Shown: one piece after another, positions 24,787 through 33,699 of the stretch | Layout of the letters: each line of letters starts with the position of its first letter | Position numbering within the stretch: position 1 is the stretch's first letter | From: Streptomyces ferrugineus | Lineage (GTDB): Bacteria; Actinomycetota; Actinomycetes; Streptomycetales; Streptomycetaceae | DNA: 64,000 bases | Assembly: GCF_015160855.1 (NCBI RefSeq) | Contig: NZ_CP063373.1 | Location: forward strand, 5,456,001-5,520,000 | Direction of reading: 5' to 3' | Position numbers and translations under genes: made by a program | Notes under the pieces: model-generated | The model's database searches: none | What the model saw: only the letters and a program-made list of their open reading frames with translations | What the model was told of the DNA's origin: nothing

Positions 24787-24982
24787 GTCCCGTTCCCCCG
24801 TTCCAGGGGACGGACGTTTCTCCAGGTCAGAACCGTTCCCGCCGTTCCAGTGTTCCTGATCGCCCGCCGGGTGTGGCGGCCGGGACGGAAACCGGATCAA
24901 GCTCTGGTCATCCAAGCACGCCGCTGCCGGAAACCGGTCGAGCGGATGCGCCCAAACCCATTGCACGGACAAGGAATCAGCC

Positions 24983-25681
24983 ATGCGCACCTTCCGCCAC
25001 GCCCGCCTCCTCGCCGCCACCGGCGCCGCCCTGACCGCCCTCGCCCTCACCGCCTGCGAGAACGGCTCCGGCACCCGCGACGAGGGCGCCGCGCAGTCGG
25101 GTTCGCCGAGCGCGACCAAGGACGTGTCGAAGCAGACGCAGGACCAGTCGTCTCGGCAGACGGGCCAGAACGCCGGAGCGGAGCAGTCGTCGGCCCGGTC
25201 CACCGAGCCGGGCGAGTCGGCGCAGAAGGGCGCGGGAGGCGGAGGCGCCCCGGCGGATCTGACCATCTGCAACGGCTCCAACACCAGGACCGAGGCGCAG
25301 CCGGTCTCCCGCCCGCTCAACCACCTGCTGCTCACCGTGACCAACACCGGTTCGAAGCGGTGTGCCCTGTTGTACTACCCGGTGCTCCGCTTCGACGAGA
25401 TGCAGTGGGTGCCGCAGGCGATCGAGGACACCCGGCCGCAGGCCGTGACGATGCTGGAGCCGGGCGCCTCCGGTTACGCGGGTGTCCTGCTCTCCGCGGC
25501 CGACGGCAGCGGCACGGGCGCGGACACCGGCCGCAAGCTCACGGTCGGCTTCCAGGGCAGGACCCCGAACAGCGACGGCGGCCCGGCGGCCACGCCCTCC
25601 CTGCCGGCCGAGGGCGTCCACTACGACAGCGCGCTGAGCGTGACCTACTGGCAGACGGACATGGAAACCGCCCTCAGCTGA
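24983..25681 (+). CDS. DUF4232 domain lipoprotein
   Basis: A 232-residue lipoprotein. The signal ends in ALTACENG, giving a lipidated cysteine. A long Ser/Thr/Gln-rich linker (to residue ~90) separates the anchor from a DUF4232 beta-sandwich (DLTICNGSNTRTEAQPV, LLLTVTNTGSKRCALLYYPV, then VTMLEPGASGYAGV). Two cysteines in the domain (TIC..., RCAL) probably form the family's usual disulphide. It is divergent from the HTH membrane protein, 196 bases apart; regulation by that protein is possible but unproven. Function unknown. Confidence 0.88.
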   Translation: MRTFRHARLLAATGAALTALALTACENGSGTRDEGAAQSGSPSATKDVSKQTQDQSSRQTGQNAGAEQSSARSTEPGESAQKGAGGGGAPADLTICNGSNTRTEAQPVSRPLNHLLLTVTNTGSKRCALLYYPVLRFDEMQWVPQAIEDTRPQAVTMLEPGASGYAGVLLSAADGSGTGADTGRKLTVGFQGRTPNSDGGPAATPSLPAEGVHYDSALSVTYWQTDMETALS

Positions 25682-25792
25682 ATTCCCACCAGCATGGGGC
25701 ACCGCGGCCAGGCTCTTGACGCGCGACGCCACCGCGCCGGAGCCGGCCGCCGTGTCGGTCCGCTCACCGATGAACCGTGGGGCGTGCCCGGA

Positions 25793-26722
25793 TCAGGCGC
25801 GCGGCTTGTTCGTCGCCGCGAAGGCGTCGGCGCCCGCGAGGTCGAAGTCCCCGTGGTCGCTGCCGAGGCCCTGCGCCACCAGGGCGGCGGCCGCGCTGCC
25901 GAGGACGGCGGCGTCGTACGGGGTGCGGCCCAGGCCCGTACCGCGTACGAAACCGGCCGAGAACGCGTCGCCGCAGCCGGTGGTGTCCACGACGTCGATC
26001 GCGAAGGCGGGCACCTTCTCGGTGCCGTCGGGGGTCACCAGCAGCGCGCCGTCGCCGCCCCGGGTGACCGCCACCAGGCCGGCTCCGGCGGCGAGGAGTT
26101 TCCGCGCGCCCGCGGCCAGGTCCTGTTCGCCGGTGAAGCCGAGGACCTGGTCCTCGTTGGGCAGCATGTGGTCGACGTAGGGCAGCGCCGGTTCGAGCTG
26201 CTCGAAGCTGCCGAGCGCGCCGGGGGCGAGGAGGTCAACCGAGGTGACCGTGCCGTGCTCCTTGGCGTGCGACAGGATGCGCGTGGCGGTGTCGACGCCG
26301 ATCAGTTCGGGGCCGCCGAGGTGGAGGTGGGTGGCTTCGGCGATCGCGTCCCAGGGCACGTCGTCGGGGCCGTAGGTGATGTTGGCGCCGAGGAGGTGGA
26401 GGGAGGGGCGGTCGCCGTTGGGGCGGATGGGCAGGACGCTCGCGGAGGTGGGGGTGTCGGTGCGGCGGACGAGGTGCCGGGTGTCGATGCCGGCCGCACG
26501 CAGGAGTTGGACCAGCATGTCTCCGGTGGGGTCGGTGCCGATGGCCCCGGCGCTCTGTACCGAGGCCCCGAGCTTGGCGAGGGTGAGCGCGGTTCCGCCG
26601 GCCGTGCCGGCGGCGGTCATCCTGATGTCCTCCACCAGGGTGGCGCCCTGCCCCTCGGGTATGGCCTCGACCGGCCGTACCAGCACGTCCAGCACATGCA
26701 CGCCCAGCGTGACGACCTTCAT
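25793..26722 (-). CDS. PfkB-family carbohydrate kinase
   Basis: A 309-residue cytoplasmic sugar kinase of the ribokinase fold. The N-terminus MKVVTLGVHVLDVLVRPVEA is followed by the GTAGGTALTLAKLG loop, and the C-terminal signature VDTTGCGDAFSAGFVRG contains the catalytic aspartate (G-D in TGCGDAF). ATG at 26722 overlaps the stop of the aldolase gene (ATGA) and follows GGAGGG, so the two are made together. It likely phosphorylates the sugar or ketose that the aldolase then splits. The exact substrate is not shown; a deoxysugar salvage role is one option. Confidence 0.92.
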   Translation of the reverse strand: MKVVTLGVHVLDVLVRPVEAIPEGQGATLVEDIRMTAAGTAGGTALTLAKLGASVQSAGAIGTDPTGDMLVQLLRAAGIDTRHLVRRTDTPTSASVLPIRPNGDRPSLHLLGANITYGPDDVPWDAIAEATHLHLGGPELIGVDTATRILSHAKEHGTVTSVDLLAPGALGSFEQLEPALPYVDHMLPNEDQVLGFTGEQDLAAGARKLLAAGAGLVAVTRGGDGALLVTPDGTEKVPAFAIDVVDTTGCGDAFSAGFVRGTGLGRTPYDAAVLGSAAAALVAQGLGSDHGDFDLAGADAFAATNKPRA

Positions 26723-27405
26723 CGGTTTCCCTCCTGCACGGGTGGTACGGGGTGGGTGGTGCCGTAGTTCCGGGCGAGCGCGGCCTCGATCACCGCGAGT
26801 TGCTGCTGTTCGTCGAGGACGCGGGGCGTGCCGAGGGCGGCCGCGTGCTGGTAGACGCCGCACGCCCACTCCAGCAGCAGGGCGTGCTCGACGGCCTTGT
26901 CCAGTGTCGGGGCATGGGTGAGCGCGCCATGGCTGGCCATCAGCGCGGCGCTGCGGCCCTCCAACGCGGTCAGGACGGACTCGGCGAGTTCCGGTGTGCC
27001 GAAGGTGGCGTACGGGGCGACGCGGACCGTGCCGCCGAGGGTGAGCAACTGGTAGTGGATGCAGGGCAGTTCGTCGAGCACGCAGGCCAGCGCGGTCGCC
27101 ATCGGCGCGTGGGTGTGGACGACCGCGCCGGTGCCGTAGCGGCGGTATACGCCCAGGTGCAGGTCGAGTTCGGAGGTGGGCTCCAGCGTCCCGGCCACGA
27201 TGTTCCCGTCGAGGTCGACCACGGTCACCTGGTCCGGCGTGAGTTCGGCGAGCACCGCCCCGGTCGCCGTGATGGCGACACGGTCGTCCACCCGCACGCT
27301 GACGTTGCCGGCCGTGCCGATGAGCAGCCGCTCCGCCCCCAGCCGCCGGCACGCCTCGGCCACGGCGGCGCGCTGCGGACCCAGCACCGAGCTTGAGCCT
27401 GTCAT
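26719..27405 (-). CDS. Class II aldolase/adducin family protein
   Basis: A 228-residue enzyme of the fuculose-1-phosphate aldolase type. Zinc ligands are seen in HTHAPMATAL near residue 97 and in SHGALTHAPTL near residue 160; the catalytic acid lies in PTSELDLHLGVYR. The glycine-rich GTAGNVSVR near residue 32 binds phosphate. It heads a two-gene operon with the PfkB kinase, so a ketose is probably phosphorylated and then cleaved to dihydroxyacetone phosphate and an aldehyde. A divergent TetR gene and its operator lie just upstream. The ATG is about a dozen bases from a possible -10, so the leader is very short. Confidence 0.92.
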   Translation of the reverse strand: MTGSSSVLGPQRAAVAEACRRLGAERLLIGTAGNVSVRVDDRVAITATGAVLAELTPDQVTVVDLDGNIVAGTLEPTSELDLHLGVYRRYGTGAVVHTHAPMATALACVLDELPCIHYQLLTLGGTVRVAPYATFGTPELAESVLTALEGRSAALMASHGALTHAPTLDKAVEHALLLEWACGVYQHAAALGTPRVLDEQQQLAVIEAALARNYGTTHPVPPVQEGNR

Positions 27406-27423
27406 GTGCGCGACGCTAGCCTA

Positions 27424-27444
27424 AACGTGAAACAAAGTCACGTT
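27424..27444. promoter_or_regulatory. TetR-type operator between aldolase operon and tetR
   Basis: AACGTGA (27424-27430) and TCACGTT (27438-27444) are perfect 7-base inverted arms with a 7-base spacer. On the minus strand the site overlaps the -35 region of a likely promoter whose -10 is TAGGCT (27417-27422). The site is 20 bases from the tetR start at 27464. It therefore most likely lets the TetR protein repress both itself and the aldolase-kinase operon. Confidence 0.82.
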
Positions 27445-27463
27445 CAGATTCGGAGGCCGCCAC

Positions 27464-28114
27464 ATGGGCGACCCGACCCCGGAGCCCGGCGGCACCTGGC
27501 AGGTCCCCCTGCGCCGCACCCCTCAGCAGGCGCGCAGCAAAGCGCGCCTCGCCCGGGTCCTTGAGGCCGCGGAACGCGTCCTGGTCCGCGAGGGCGTGCA
27601 GGCCCTGACGACGACCCGCATCGCGGCGGAGGCCAAGGTCTCGGTCGGTTCGCTGTACCAGTACCTGCCCGACCGGGACGCCGTCATCGACGCCCTCGCG
27701 GCCGGCTACTTCGCCCGGCTGGAGGCCGCCATGGACGACCTGGTGGACTCGGCGTCGGCGCAGCGGTGGGACGACCCGGTCGGGGTGCTCATCGACGCGT
27801 ACGCCGCGATCTACCGCACCGAACACGGCTTCCGGGCCCTGTGGTTCGGCAGCAGCCTCACCGAGCAGACCCGTGCGGCGGACCGCGAGCACAAGCGCCG
27901 TATGGCCGACGGCATCCGGCGCATCCTGCTGGCCCTCGGCCTCGCCCGCGACGACGAGGCACTCGCCCGCGCCTGCCACGCCGCGGTCCTCGCCGCCGAC
28001 GCCCTCGCCCAGGAGGCGTTCCGCCGTGCTCCCGAGGGCGATCCGGACCTCCTCGACGAGGCCAAGCTGATGCTGCGCGGATACCTCACCGGCATCGCCG
28101 CGCGCTACCGATGA
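27464..28114 (+). CDS. TetR family transcriptional regulator
   Basis: A 216-residue repressor. The DNA-binding domain is residues ~18-65 (RSKARLARVLEAAERVLVRE, then TTTRIAAEAKVSVGSLYQYL). The C-terminal domain has the TetR_C form with an FRALWFGSSLTEQTRAADRE segment and a helical end. It is divergent from the class II aldolase gene and next to a perfect 21-base operator, so it most likely controls that operon and itself, with a sugar or sugar phosphate as ligand by inference. Confidence 0.92.
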   Translation: MGDPTPEPGGTWQVPLRRTPQQARSKARLARVLEAAERVLVREGVQALTTTRIAAEAKVSVGSLYQYLPDRDAVIDALAAGYFARLEAAMDDLVDSASAQRWDDPVGVLIDAYAAIYRTEHGFRALWFGSSLTEQTRAADREHKRRMADGIRRILLALGLARDDEALARACHAAVLAADALAQEAFRRAPEGDPDLLDEAKLMLRGYLTGIAARYR

Positions 28115-28162
28115 CCCGTGGCTGCGCGCCTGGGCGGATCCGGGCTCTGCCATGCTGGCCCG

Positions 28163-28924
28163 GTGCCGAATCCCACTCCCGTCACCCCGGACGCCCCCGC
28201 CCACATACGCACGCCGCTCCTCACCCAGGAGTGGCTCGACCTCGCCTTCATCCACTGGGCCGTCGAACCGGACGTCGTGGCCGGGCTGTTGCCCAGGGGC
28301 ACGGTTCCGGACACGCACGACGGCATGACGTACGTCGGGCTGGTCGCGTTCCGGATGCATCGGGTCGGCTGGCTGCGGCTGCCCGGGGTGCCGTATCTCG
28401 GGACCTTCCCCGAGACCAACGTGCGCCTGTACTCCGTGGACGGGCACGGGCGGCGCGGCGTCGTGTTCCGGTCGATGGACGCCGCACGGCTGATCCCGGT
28501 CGTGATGGGACGGGTCGGCTTCCGGCTGCCGTATCTGTGGTCGCGGATGACCGTCCGATCGGCGGGCGACACCGTGACCTACACCAGTGCGCGTCGCTGG
28601 CCCGGCCCGCGCGGCGCGTCGAGCCGCATCACCGTGCGCACCGGTGAGCCCGTCGAGGAGCCGACCGGGCTGGAGCACTTCCTGACCGCCCGCTGGGGCA
28701 TGCACAACGCCTTCTTCGGCGGGCCCGAGCCGCTGGCGTACCTGCCCAACCACCACCCCCGGTGGCTGCTGTACCGCGCCGAACTGCTCACCTGCGAGGA
28801 GAACCTCCTCACCGCGGCCGGACTGCCCGCCCCGGACACGGACCCGGTCAGCGTCCTGTACTCCCCCGGCGTGCCGGTCCGCCTGGGCCGTCCGGCGCGG
28901 CCCGCGGGCATCCCCACTCCGTGA
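28163..28924 (+). CDS. DUF2071 (YqjF) family protein
   Basis: A 253-residue protein starting MPNPTPVTPD (GTG at 28163). It has the DUF2071 landmarks PLLTQEWLDLAFIHWAVEPD, VVAGLLPRGTVPDTHDGMTY, VGLVAFRMHRVGW and ETNVRLYSVDGHGRRGVVF. The family adopts an acetoacetate-decarboxylase-like fold and is often near stress or detoxification genes, without a set activity. It lies 48 bases after tetR on the same strand. The longer frame from 28118 has no ribosome binding site. Confidence 0.9.
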   Translation: MPNPTPVTPDAPAHIRTPLLTQEWLDLAFIHWAVEPDVVAGLLPRGTVPDTHDGMTYVGLVAFRMHRVGWLRLPGVPYLGTFPETNVRLYSVDGHGRRGVVFRSMDAARLIPVVMGRVGFRLPYLWSRMTVRSAGDTVTYTSARRWPGPRGASSRITVRTGEPVEEPTGLEHFLTARWGMHNAFFGGPEPLAYLPNHHPRWLLYRAELLTCEENLLTAAGLPAPDTDPVSVLYSPGVPVRLGRPARPAGIPTP

Positions 28925-29028
28925 CCCACCCGCGCGTGTCGAATTCCGCGGCTCGGCGCCGACGTATCGGATGAGAGTCGGGGCCGCCTCCGCGGCCCGC
29001 CGACAGTCGGACAAGACGGAGACCGATC

Positions 29029-29778
29029 ATGTTGCTCAAGGACAAGGTCGCGGTGGTGTACGGCGCGAGCGGCCCCATCGGCGGGGCGGCGGCGCGCGCC
29101 TTCGCCCGCGAGGGGGCGCGGGTCGTCCTCGCCGGGCGCCGCGCGGCACCGCTGGACGAGCTCGCCGAGGACATCCGGGCCGCGGGCGGGACGGTGGAGA
29201 CCGCCGTGGTCGACCCGCGGGAGGAGGCGGCGGTGGACGCCTTCGTCGACGGCGTCGTCGCTCGGGCGGGGCGGATCGACGTGTCGTTCAACGCGATCGG
29301 CTACGGAGATGTCCAGAAACCGTTGATGGAGATCTCGGAGGCGGACTTTCTGCAGCCCATCGTGACCGCGATGCGGTCGCAGTTCCTGACGACCCGGGCG
29401 GCGGCCCGGCACATGATCGGGCGCGGCACGGGAGTGATCCTCGCCTTCGGCGGCGGTGGCCCGCAGACGCTGCCCGGGCTCGGCGGCTTCAAGATCGCGC
29501 TGGACGCGCTGGAGGGGCTGCGCCGGCAGTGGGCGATCGAGCTGGGCCCGCACGGCATCCGCGTGGTGACCCTGAAGTCCGGCGGCGTGCCGGAGACCCT
29601 GCCCGAGGGCTTCCCCGGCAGGGCGGCCATCGTGGACAGCCTGGTCGAGGCGACGCAGCTCGGCCGTGGTGCGACGCTCGCCGACGTCGGCAACGTGGCC
29701 GCGTTCGTCGCCTCCGACAAGGCCCGCACGCTCACCTCGACGGACGTGAACATCTCCTGCGGCGCCATCGTGGACTAG
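29029..29778 (+). CDS. Atypical SDR-family protein lacking the catalytic Tyr
   Basis: A 249-residue Rossmann protein. The nucleotide loop is VVYGASGPIGGAAARAFA, with AGRRAAPLDEL suggesting NADP preference. The later block is VILAFGGGGPQTLPGLGGFK, where the usual catalytic serine is Phe/Gly and the Y-x3-K position has L-x3-K. So the fold and the lysine are kept but Tyr and Ser are not. Relatives with the same change exist in Streptomyces. It may bind a dinucleotide without typical reductase activity. It starts at ATG 29029, about 100 bases after the DUF2071 gene. Confidence 0.88.
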   Translation: MLLKDKVAVVYGASGPIGGAAARAFAREGARVVLAGRRAAPLDELAEDIRAAGGTVETAVVDPREEAAVDAFVDGVVARAGRIDVSFNAIGYGDVQKPLMEISEADFLQPIVTAMRSQFLTTRAAARHMIGRGTGVILAFGGGGPQTLPGLGGFKIALDALEGLRRQWAIELGPHGIRVVTLKSGGVPETLPEGFPGRAAIVDSLVEATQLGRGATLADVGNVAAFVASDKARTLTSTDVNISCGAIVD

Positions 29779-29821
29779 TACGCCGCGGGTCACCGCCTGC
29801 CGCCTCGCCCCGCGCACGCGC

Positions 29822-29855
29822 GGGGCCCGGACCGGAGGCGACCGGTCCGGGCCCC
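29822..29855. terminator. Bidirectional rho-independent-like hairpin
   Basis: A 14-pair perfect GC stem (left arm 29822-29835, right arm 29842-29855) with a 6-base AGGCGA loop sits between the convergent SDR and DUF1996 genes. There is no U-tract, which is usual for actinobacterial terminators. Confidence 0.85.
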
Positions 29856-29897
29856 GCTGGACGGTCCCGGCGTCAGACGCCGTTGCCGGCCGTCATG

Positions 29898-31895
29898 TCA
29901 CTCGGCGCGGCGCCTGGTGCGCATCAGCAGCAGGAAGCCCCCCGTCAGCAGGACGGCACCGGCCGCGGCCGGCCACAGCGAGGTGCCGGTCTCGGCGAGA
30001 TCGCCGCCGACGGCCTGCGGCTGCGTGCCGGAGCCGGCGTCGGAGTCGTCGCCGGCCGCGCCCGGCTGGGTCTGCTCCGCGGCACCGCCCGCGTTCGCGT
30101 CGTCGTCGCCGGAGCCGCCCTCGGCCCGGGCGGTGGCCGACGGCGTTCCGTAGGCCTTGGGCGCCACGGTGCTCGACACGGTCGGCTTGTCGTCCTCGGC
30201 CGGGTCGGCGGCGGGCGCCTCCTTGTCGGGCTCCTCGGTCGCGGGTGCCTCGGTGGCCGGCTCCTCGGTCGCGGGCTCGTCCTCGGCCGGCGGCTCCGTC
30301 TGCTCGTCCCCTCCGTTGCCCGGGTCCGGCTTGTCCTCGTCGGCCGGCGCAGTGGTGGGAGCCTCGGTCGGCTCCTCCTGGCCCGGGTCACCGCCGTCGT
30401 CAGCACCCACGCCGCACTTGCGGCCCTCGTTGATGCAGTCGACCATCTCGCCCATCAGGTCCTCGTCGAAGACGTTGATGAAGTCGCCGTGGTCGGTGAC
30501 CGGCTTGTGCAGCTGCTCGGGGAACGTGTCCACCGCGAACAGCGGCGTCGTACGGCCGCCGTCCTGCAGGCTCGGCGCGTCGACGTCGTACACGATCCGC
30601 TGCACCAGCTGGGGAATGGCCTTGAAGCCGTTGCCGCAGCTGCCGTCCGCCGCGGCGAACGCCACGTGCGCGCGGTGGTTGGCGCTGTCGATGTTCTGTC
30701 CGTCCCAGCAGCTCTGGAACCTGAAGGTGCGCACCACGTCACTGCCCTGCGGGCACAGCGGGTACTTGTCCTTCAGCTGCCGGTCCTCGAAGCCGGTGCA
30801 GCTCCAGGAGGCGTTGGCGTTGGCGGTGCCGTTGACGAACGCCTTGGCGTCACCGGTGATGATGCGCAGCAGCCGCGGCATCGCCACGACCTTGGCGCGC
30901 GGGTTGCCCACGAACGTCAGCGTCACCTCCTTGGGGGTGACGATCTCGCCGGCGTTGCCCTCGATGCCGCCGCCGGGCGAGTTGGCGTCCTGCTCCTGCG
31001 TCCCGTTCTGAAGACGGATCACGGGCCAGTAGTACGTGGACTTGTCGCCCTGGTCGACACAGCTGGTCTCGGCGTTCGCCAGGTCCTCGTCGCTCGCGAA
31101 GGCGTCGTTGGACTGGTTGCCGATGTAGTCGTGGAAGTGGTGGGCGCCGTTGGAGACGCCGGGGGCGACGATGATGTTGTCGGAGTTGAACAGGCCGTTC
31201 TCGTTGACTCCGCAGCTGCTGGCGAAGGTGCCGCGGGAGGCGTCCGACGTCAGGGCCGGGCTGGGCACGTTCGGCTGTACGGACTTGATGTCCACGTAGT
31301 CCGCGGCGACAGGCCCGTTGCCGGCCTGGCCGCCGTTGCCGTTCTGGCCGTCGTCGCCCTGCTGTTGGTCACCCTGGTCGCCGCCGTTGTCCTGAGCTCC
31401 GTCGGCGCCGTTCACCTGGTCGCCGTTGCCGCTGTCGGCCGCGCGCAGCGTGCAGGCGGCCAGGGAGTCCAGGCCCTCGGGCCGCTCCCCCACGCGGTCG
31501 ACCGCGATGGCGATGCGCTCGATGGTGGCGCCGCGCTTGTCCTTCAGCGGATTCATGATCGCGTTGTCGGCGAAGCCCGCGTCCTGCTGGATCGCCTGGG
31601 CCGACTTCTGCAACCGCTGGTAGGCGTCGGCGATCTGCTGGTCGAGGAGCGCGAGTTCCTTCGCGACGTCCTCCTTCGCCCCCTCCGGCACATCCGTCAG
31701 CTTGCTGCCGACATCGGGGCAGTCGATCGTGCCGGCCGGGGAGGACAGTGTCCGGGCGGGGTCCGCTCCGTCGTCCTCGGTCGCCGAGGCATAGACGTTG
31801 GCCGCAACCAGGCCGCCGCCGCCCAACATCAGCGCGACCGCTGCAAAGGTCGCGCGCCGTGCGCCCGTTGGGCGTCTTCGCGTGCTGCGTCCCAA
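29898..31895 (-). CDS. Cell-wall-anchored DUF1996 protein with LAETG sortase signal
   Basis: A 665-residue secreted protein. It has an N-terminal signal ([20 protein letters not shown]), a helical region to ~170, and a DUF1996 domain (~200-470) with [13 protein letters not shown] and [17 protein letters not shown] motifs and several paired cysteines. A Glu/Pro/Thr-rich stalk follows, then LAETG, a hydrophobic span and RRR, so a class E type sortase likely attaches it to peptidoglycan. DUF1996 domains are common in fungi and actinobacteria; their activity is unknown. TTG at 31895 is the start, 7 bases after AGGAG. Confidence 0.93.
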   Translation of the reverse strand: MGRSTRRRPTGARRATFAAVALMLGGGGLVAANVYASATEDDGADPARTLSSPAGTIDCPDVGSKLTDVPEGAKEDVAKELALLDQQIADAYQRLQKSAQAIQQDAGFADNAIMNPLKDKRGATIERIAIAVDRVGERPEGLDSLAACTLRAADSGNGDQVNGADGAQDNGGDQGDQQQGDDGQNGNGGQAGNGPVAADYVDIKSVQPNVPSPALTSDASRGTFASSCGVNENGLFNSDNIIVAPGVSNGAHHFHDYIGNQSNDAFASDEDLANAETSCVDQGDKSTYYWPVIRLQNGTQEQDANSPGGGIEGNAGEIVTPKEVTLTFVGNPRAKVVAMPRLLRIITGDAKAFVNGTANANASWSCTGFEDRQLKDKYPLCPQGSDVVRTFRFQSCWDGQNIDSANHRAHVAFAAADGSCGNGFKAIPQLVQRIVYDVDAPSLQDGGRTTPLFAVDTFPEQLHKPVTDHGDFINVFDEDLMGEMVDCINEGRKCGVGADDGGDPGQEEPTEAPTTAPADEDKPDPGNGGDEQTEPPAEDEPATEEPATEAPATEEPDKEAPAADPAEDDKPTVSSTVAPKAYGTPSATARAEGGSGDDDANAGGAAEQTQPGAAGDDSDAGSGTQPQAVGGDLAETGTSLWPAAAGAVLLTGGFLLLMRTRRRAE

Positions 31896-32034
31896 GGAAG
31901 TACTCCTACGCCTCGTGGTCGGTCAGGGCATGAAAATCCCCCGGTCCCATACGGAGGCCGACCCCGTGGTGTTCAAACGCCTCGCGAATTCACAGAACTT
32001 TCTTATGAGCACCGGCTCTTCGTCCGAGCCCCGC

Positions 32035-32487
32035 TCAGTCCATCAGCCCGGCGGCGAGTGTCGCCCCCAGCTCCCAGCAGGCCTCGATGTCGGCCTTGGC
32101 GGGCTCGCCCGTCACCGTCACGGGCTGCACGGCTCGGCGCCAGGCCAGGCCCGTCGTGATGGAGTCGACCGCCCGCACGGCCCCGGTCACATCGCTGCCG
32201 CCGTGCACGTAGTAGCCGAAGGGGCGGCCCCGGGTCGCGTCCAGGCACGGATAGTAGATCTGGTCGAGGAAATGCTTCAGGGCGCCCGAGATGTAGCCGA
32301 GGTTCGCCGGGGTGCCCAGGAGGTAGCCGTCGGCGTCCAGCACATCGGACGCCGTGGCGGACAGCGCCGGTCGCCGCACGACCTCGACGTTCTCGATCTC
32401 GGGCGCGGTGGCGCCGGAGACGACCGCTTCGAGCAGGGCCTGGCAGTTGGGTGAGGGGGTGTGGTGAACGATCAGCAAGGTAGGCAC
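32035..32487 (-). CDS. Flavodoxin-like / NADPH-dependent FMN reductase family protein
   Basis: A 150-residue protein that begins TLLIVHHTPSPNCQALLEAV, the phosphate-binding loop after strand 1 of a flavodoxin fold, and has DGYLLGTPANLGYISGALKH, the second FMN loop, near residue 75. It lacks the long insertion of true flavodoxins and looks like an FMN-binding quinone/FMN reductase. GTG at 32487 gives MPTLLIV; GTG at 32496 is the alternative. It lies 140 bases before the DUF1996 gene on the minus strand. Confidence 0.88.
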   Translation of the reverse strand: MPTLLIVHHTPSPNCQALLEAVVSGATAPEIENVEVVRRPALSATASDVLDADGYLLGTPANLGYISGALKHFLDQIYYPCLDATRGRPFGYYVHGGSDVTGAVRAVDSITTGLAWRRAVQPVTVTGEPAKADIEACWELGATLAAGLMD

Positions 32488-32515
32488 ACCCCGCACCCTG
32501 CCGCCGTGCCGCCGA

Positions 32516-33196
32516 TCAGCGCAACTGCGGCGTTCCGGCCGTCGAGTCGACCTTGGCGACCGCGGCCGACAGTTGTTCGCGTACCCCTTCGGGCAACGGA
32601 TCGCCCTTGACCGCGGCCACCAGGGATCCGGCGAGACTGTGCAGTTTGGTGTTGGTGTTCTGCGAGACCGCGACCAGCACCGCCCAGGCGTCCTCGGAAT
32701 CCAGGCCGAAGGACGCCATCAGAATGCCCCGGGCCAGGTCGATGGTCGGCCGGGTGTGCATGGCCCGCCGCAGTTGGGCGATCTCGGTCCGCAGGTCCTC
32801 GTCGCGTTCCACGGATGCCTCCGCGTCCTGGGTGTGCCTGGCTGCCGTGTCCTGTCCGTCAGCCCCGGAATCGGCGAACATCGCCCGTGGGTCGGTCACC
32901 GTCACCAGCCGGTCGACTGCCCCGCCGCTGATGCGGACGACCACCGTCTTGCCCTGCTTCAGCGCTCGTTGGCGCAGGCTGAGCAGGATGTCGAGAGCGT
33001 CGCAGTCGCAGAAGGACACGCCGCTCAGATCCAGCTCGACCCCTTGGACCGAGTCGCTCAGGGCTTTGTGCAGGCAGTTGCGCAGCCGCTCACCGGTGTC
33101 GAGATCGAGCTCTCCGCACACTTCCACGCGGACCCGCTTGCCGTCGAGGTGAAGCGCGGTGGTCAGACGCTGCGCTTGGGACGTGAGCTCCGGCAT
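32516..33196 (-). CDS. STAS-ANTAR domain regulator
   Basis: A 226-residue protein. Residues ~15-115 are a STAS domain (RVRVEVCGELDLDTGERLRN, VELDLSGVSFCDCDALDILL); the position of the phosphorylated Ser in anti-sigma antagonists is CDCDALD here, so phosphorylation by a usual kinase may not apply. Residues ~150-205 form an ANTAR domain (IAQLRRAMHTRPTIDLARGI, then LMASFGLDSEDAWAVL), which binds paired RNA hairpins to prevent termination. The fusion links a partner-switch input to RNA control. Start ATG 33196 follows GGGAGAGG. Confidence 0.93.
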   Translation of the reverse strand: MPELTSQAQRLTTALHLDGKRVRVEVCGELDLDTGERLRNCLHKALSDSVQGVELDLSGVSFCDCDALDILLSLRQRALKQGKTVVVRISGGAVDRLVTVTDPRAMFADSGADGQDTAARHTQDAEASVERDEDLRTEIAQLRRAMHTRPTIDLARGILMASFGLDSEDAWAVLVAVSQNTNTKLHSLAGSLVAAVKGDPLPEGVREQLSAAVAKVDSTAGTPQLR

Positions 33197-33324
33197 GACC
33201 GCCTCTCCCTCAAGTGCTCCCCGTCTCGCTACAAGACTGACCCGAACAGCCGAACACGTCAACTGATACATGAAATCTCGTGCGTGTTTTTGTATACGTG
33301 AACGCCCAGACGTATCATTGGCCC

Positions 33325-33690
33325 ATGGATGGAGTCCCTGAGTCACACACCGGGTGGACATTCCTGACCAACCACGCGCGTGTGCTGGCGGCGATCGCCG
33401 ACAACCCGAACATCCGTATCCGGCACATCGCGGCCCGCTGCCGCCTCACTGAACGGGCCGTGCAGAAGATCATTTCCGATCTGGAGCGGGACGGCTATCT
33501 CTCCCACGTCCGCGAGGGACGTTCCAACACCTACCGGATCGAGCCGGGCAAGGTGCTGCGCCACCCCGCGGAATCCGGGCTGCCGGTGGCCGCACTGCTC
33601 TCGCTGCTCCTCAAGGACGAGGCTGATCGTGGCATCACGCCGGAGCAGTTCAGCCCCGCACGCCAGTGGACGCCGGTGGACGGCGGATGA
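33325..33690 (+). CDS. Winged-helix DNA-binding protein
   Basis: A 121-residue protein with a MarR/ArsR-like winged helix (residues ~10-75: TFLTNHARVLAAIADNPNIR, RHIAARCRLTERAVQKIISD, LERDGYLSHVREGRSNTYRI). The ATG at 33325 is 6 bases after TATCAT (33313-33318), a good -10, so the mRNA is probably leaderless. It is divergent from the STAS-ANTAR gene, 128 bases apart, and might control it. No ligand-binding domain is seen beyond a short tail. Confidence 0.88.
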   Translation: MDGVPESHTGWTFLTNHARVLAAIADNPNIRIRHIAARCRLTERAVQKIISDLERDGYLSHVREGRSNTYRIEPGKVLRHPAESGLPVAALLSLLLKDEADRGITPEQFSPARQWTPVDGG

Positions 33691-33699
33691 GCGGTCCGC

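Noticed and set aside
23524..25719. 731-codon plus-strand frame
   Set aside because: It is antisense to the HTH membrane protein and out of frame with the DUF4232 lipoprotein; Arg/Gly/Pro-rich.
28971..32159. 1062-codon plus-strand open frame
   Set aside because: It runs antisense through the DUF1996 gene, whose signal peptide, cysteines and LAETG motif are real; the plus frame is low-complexity.
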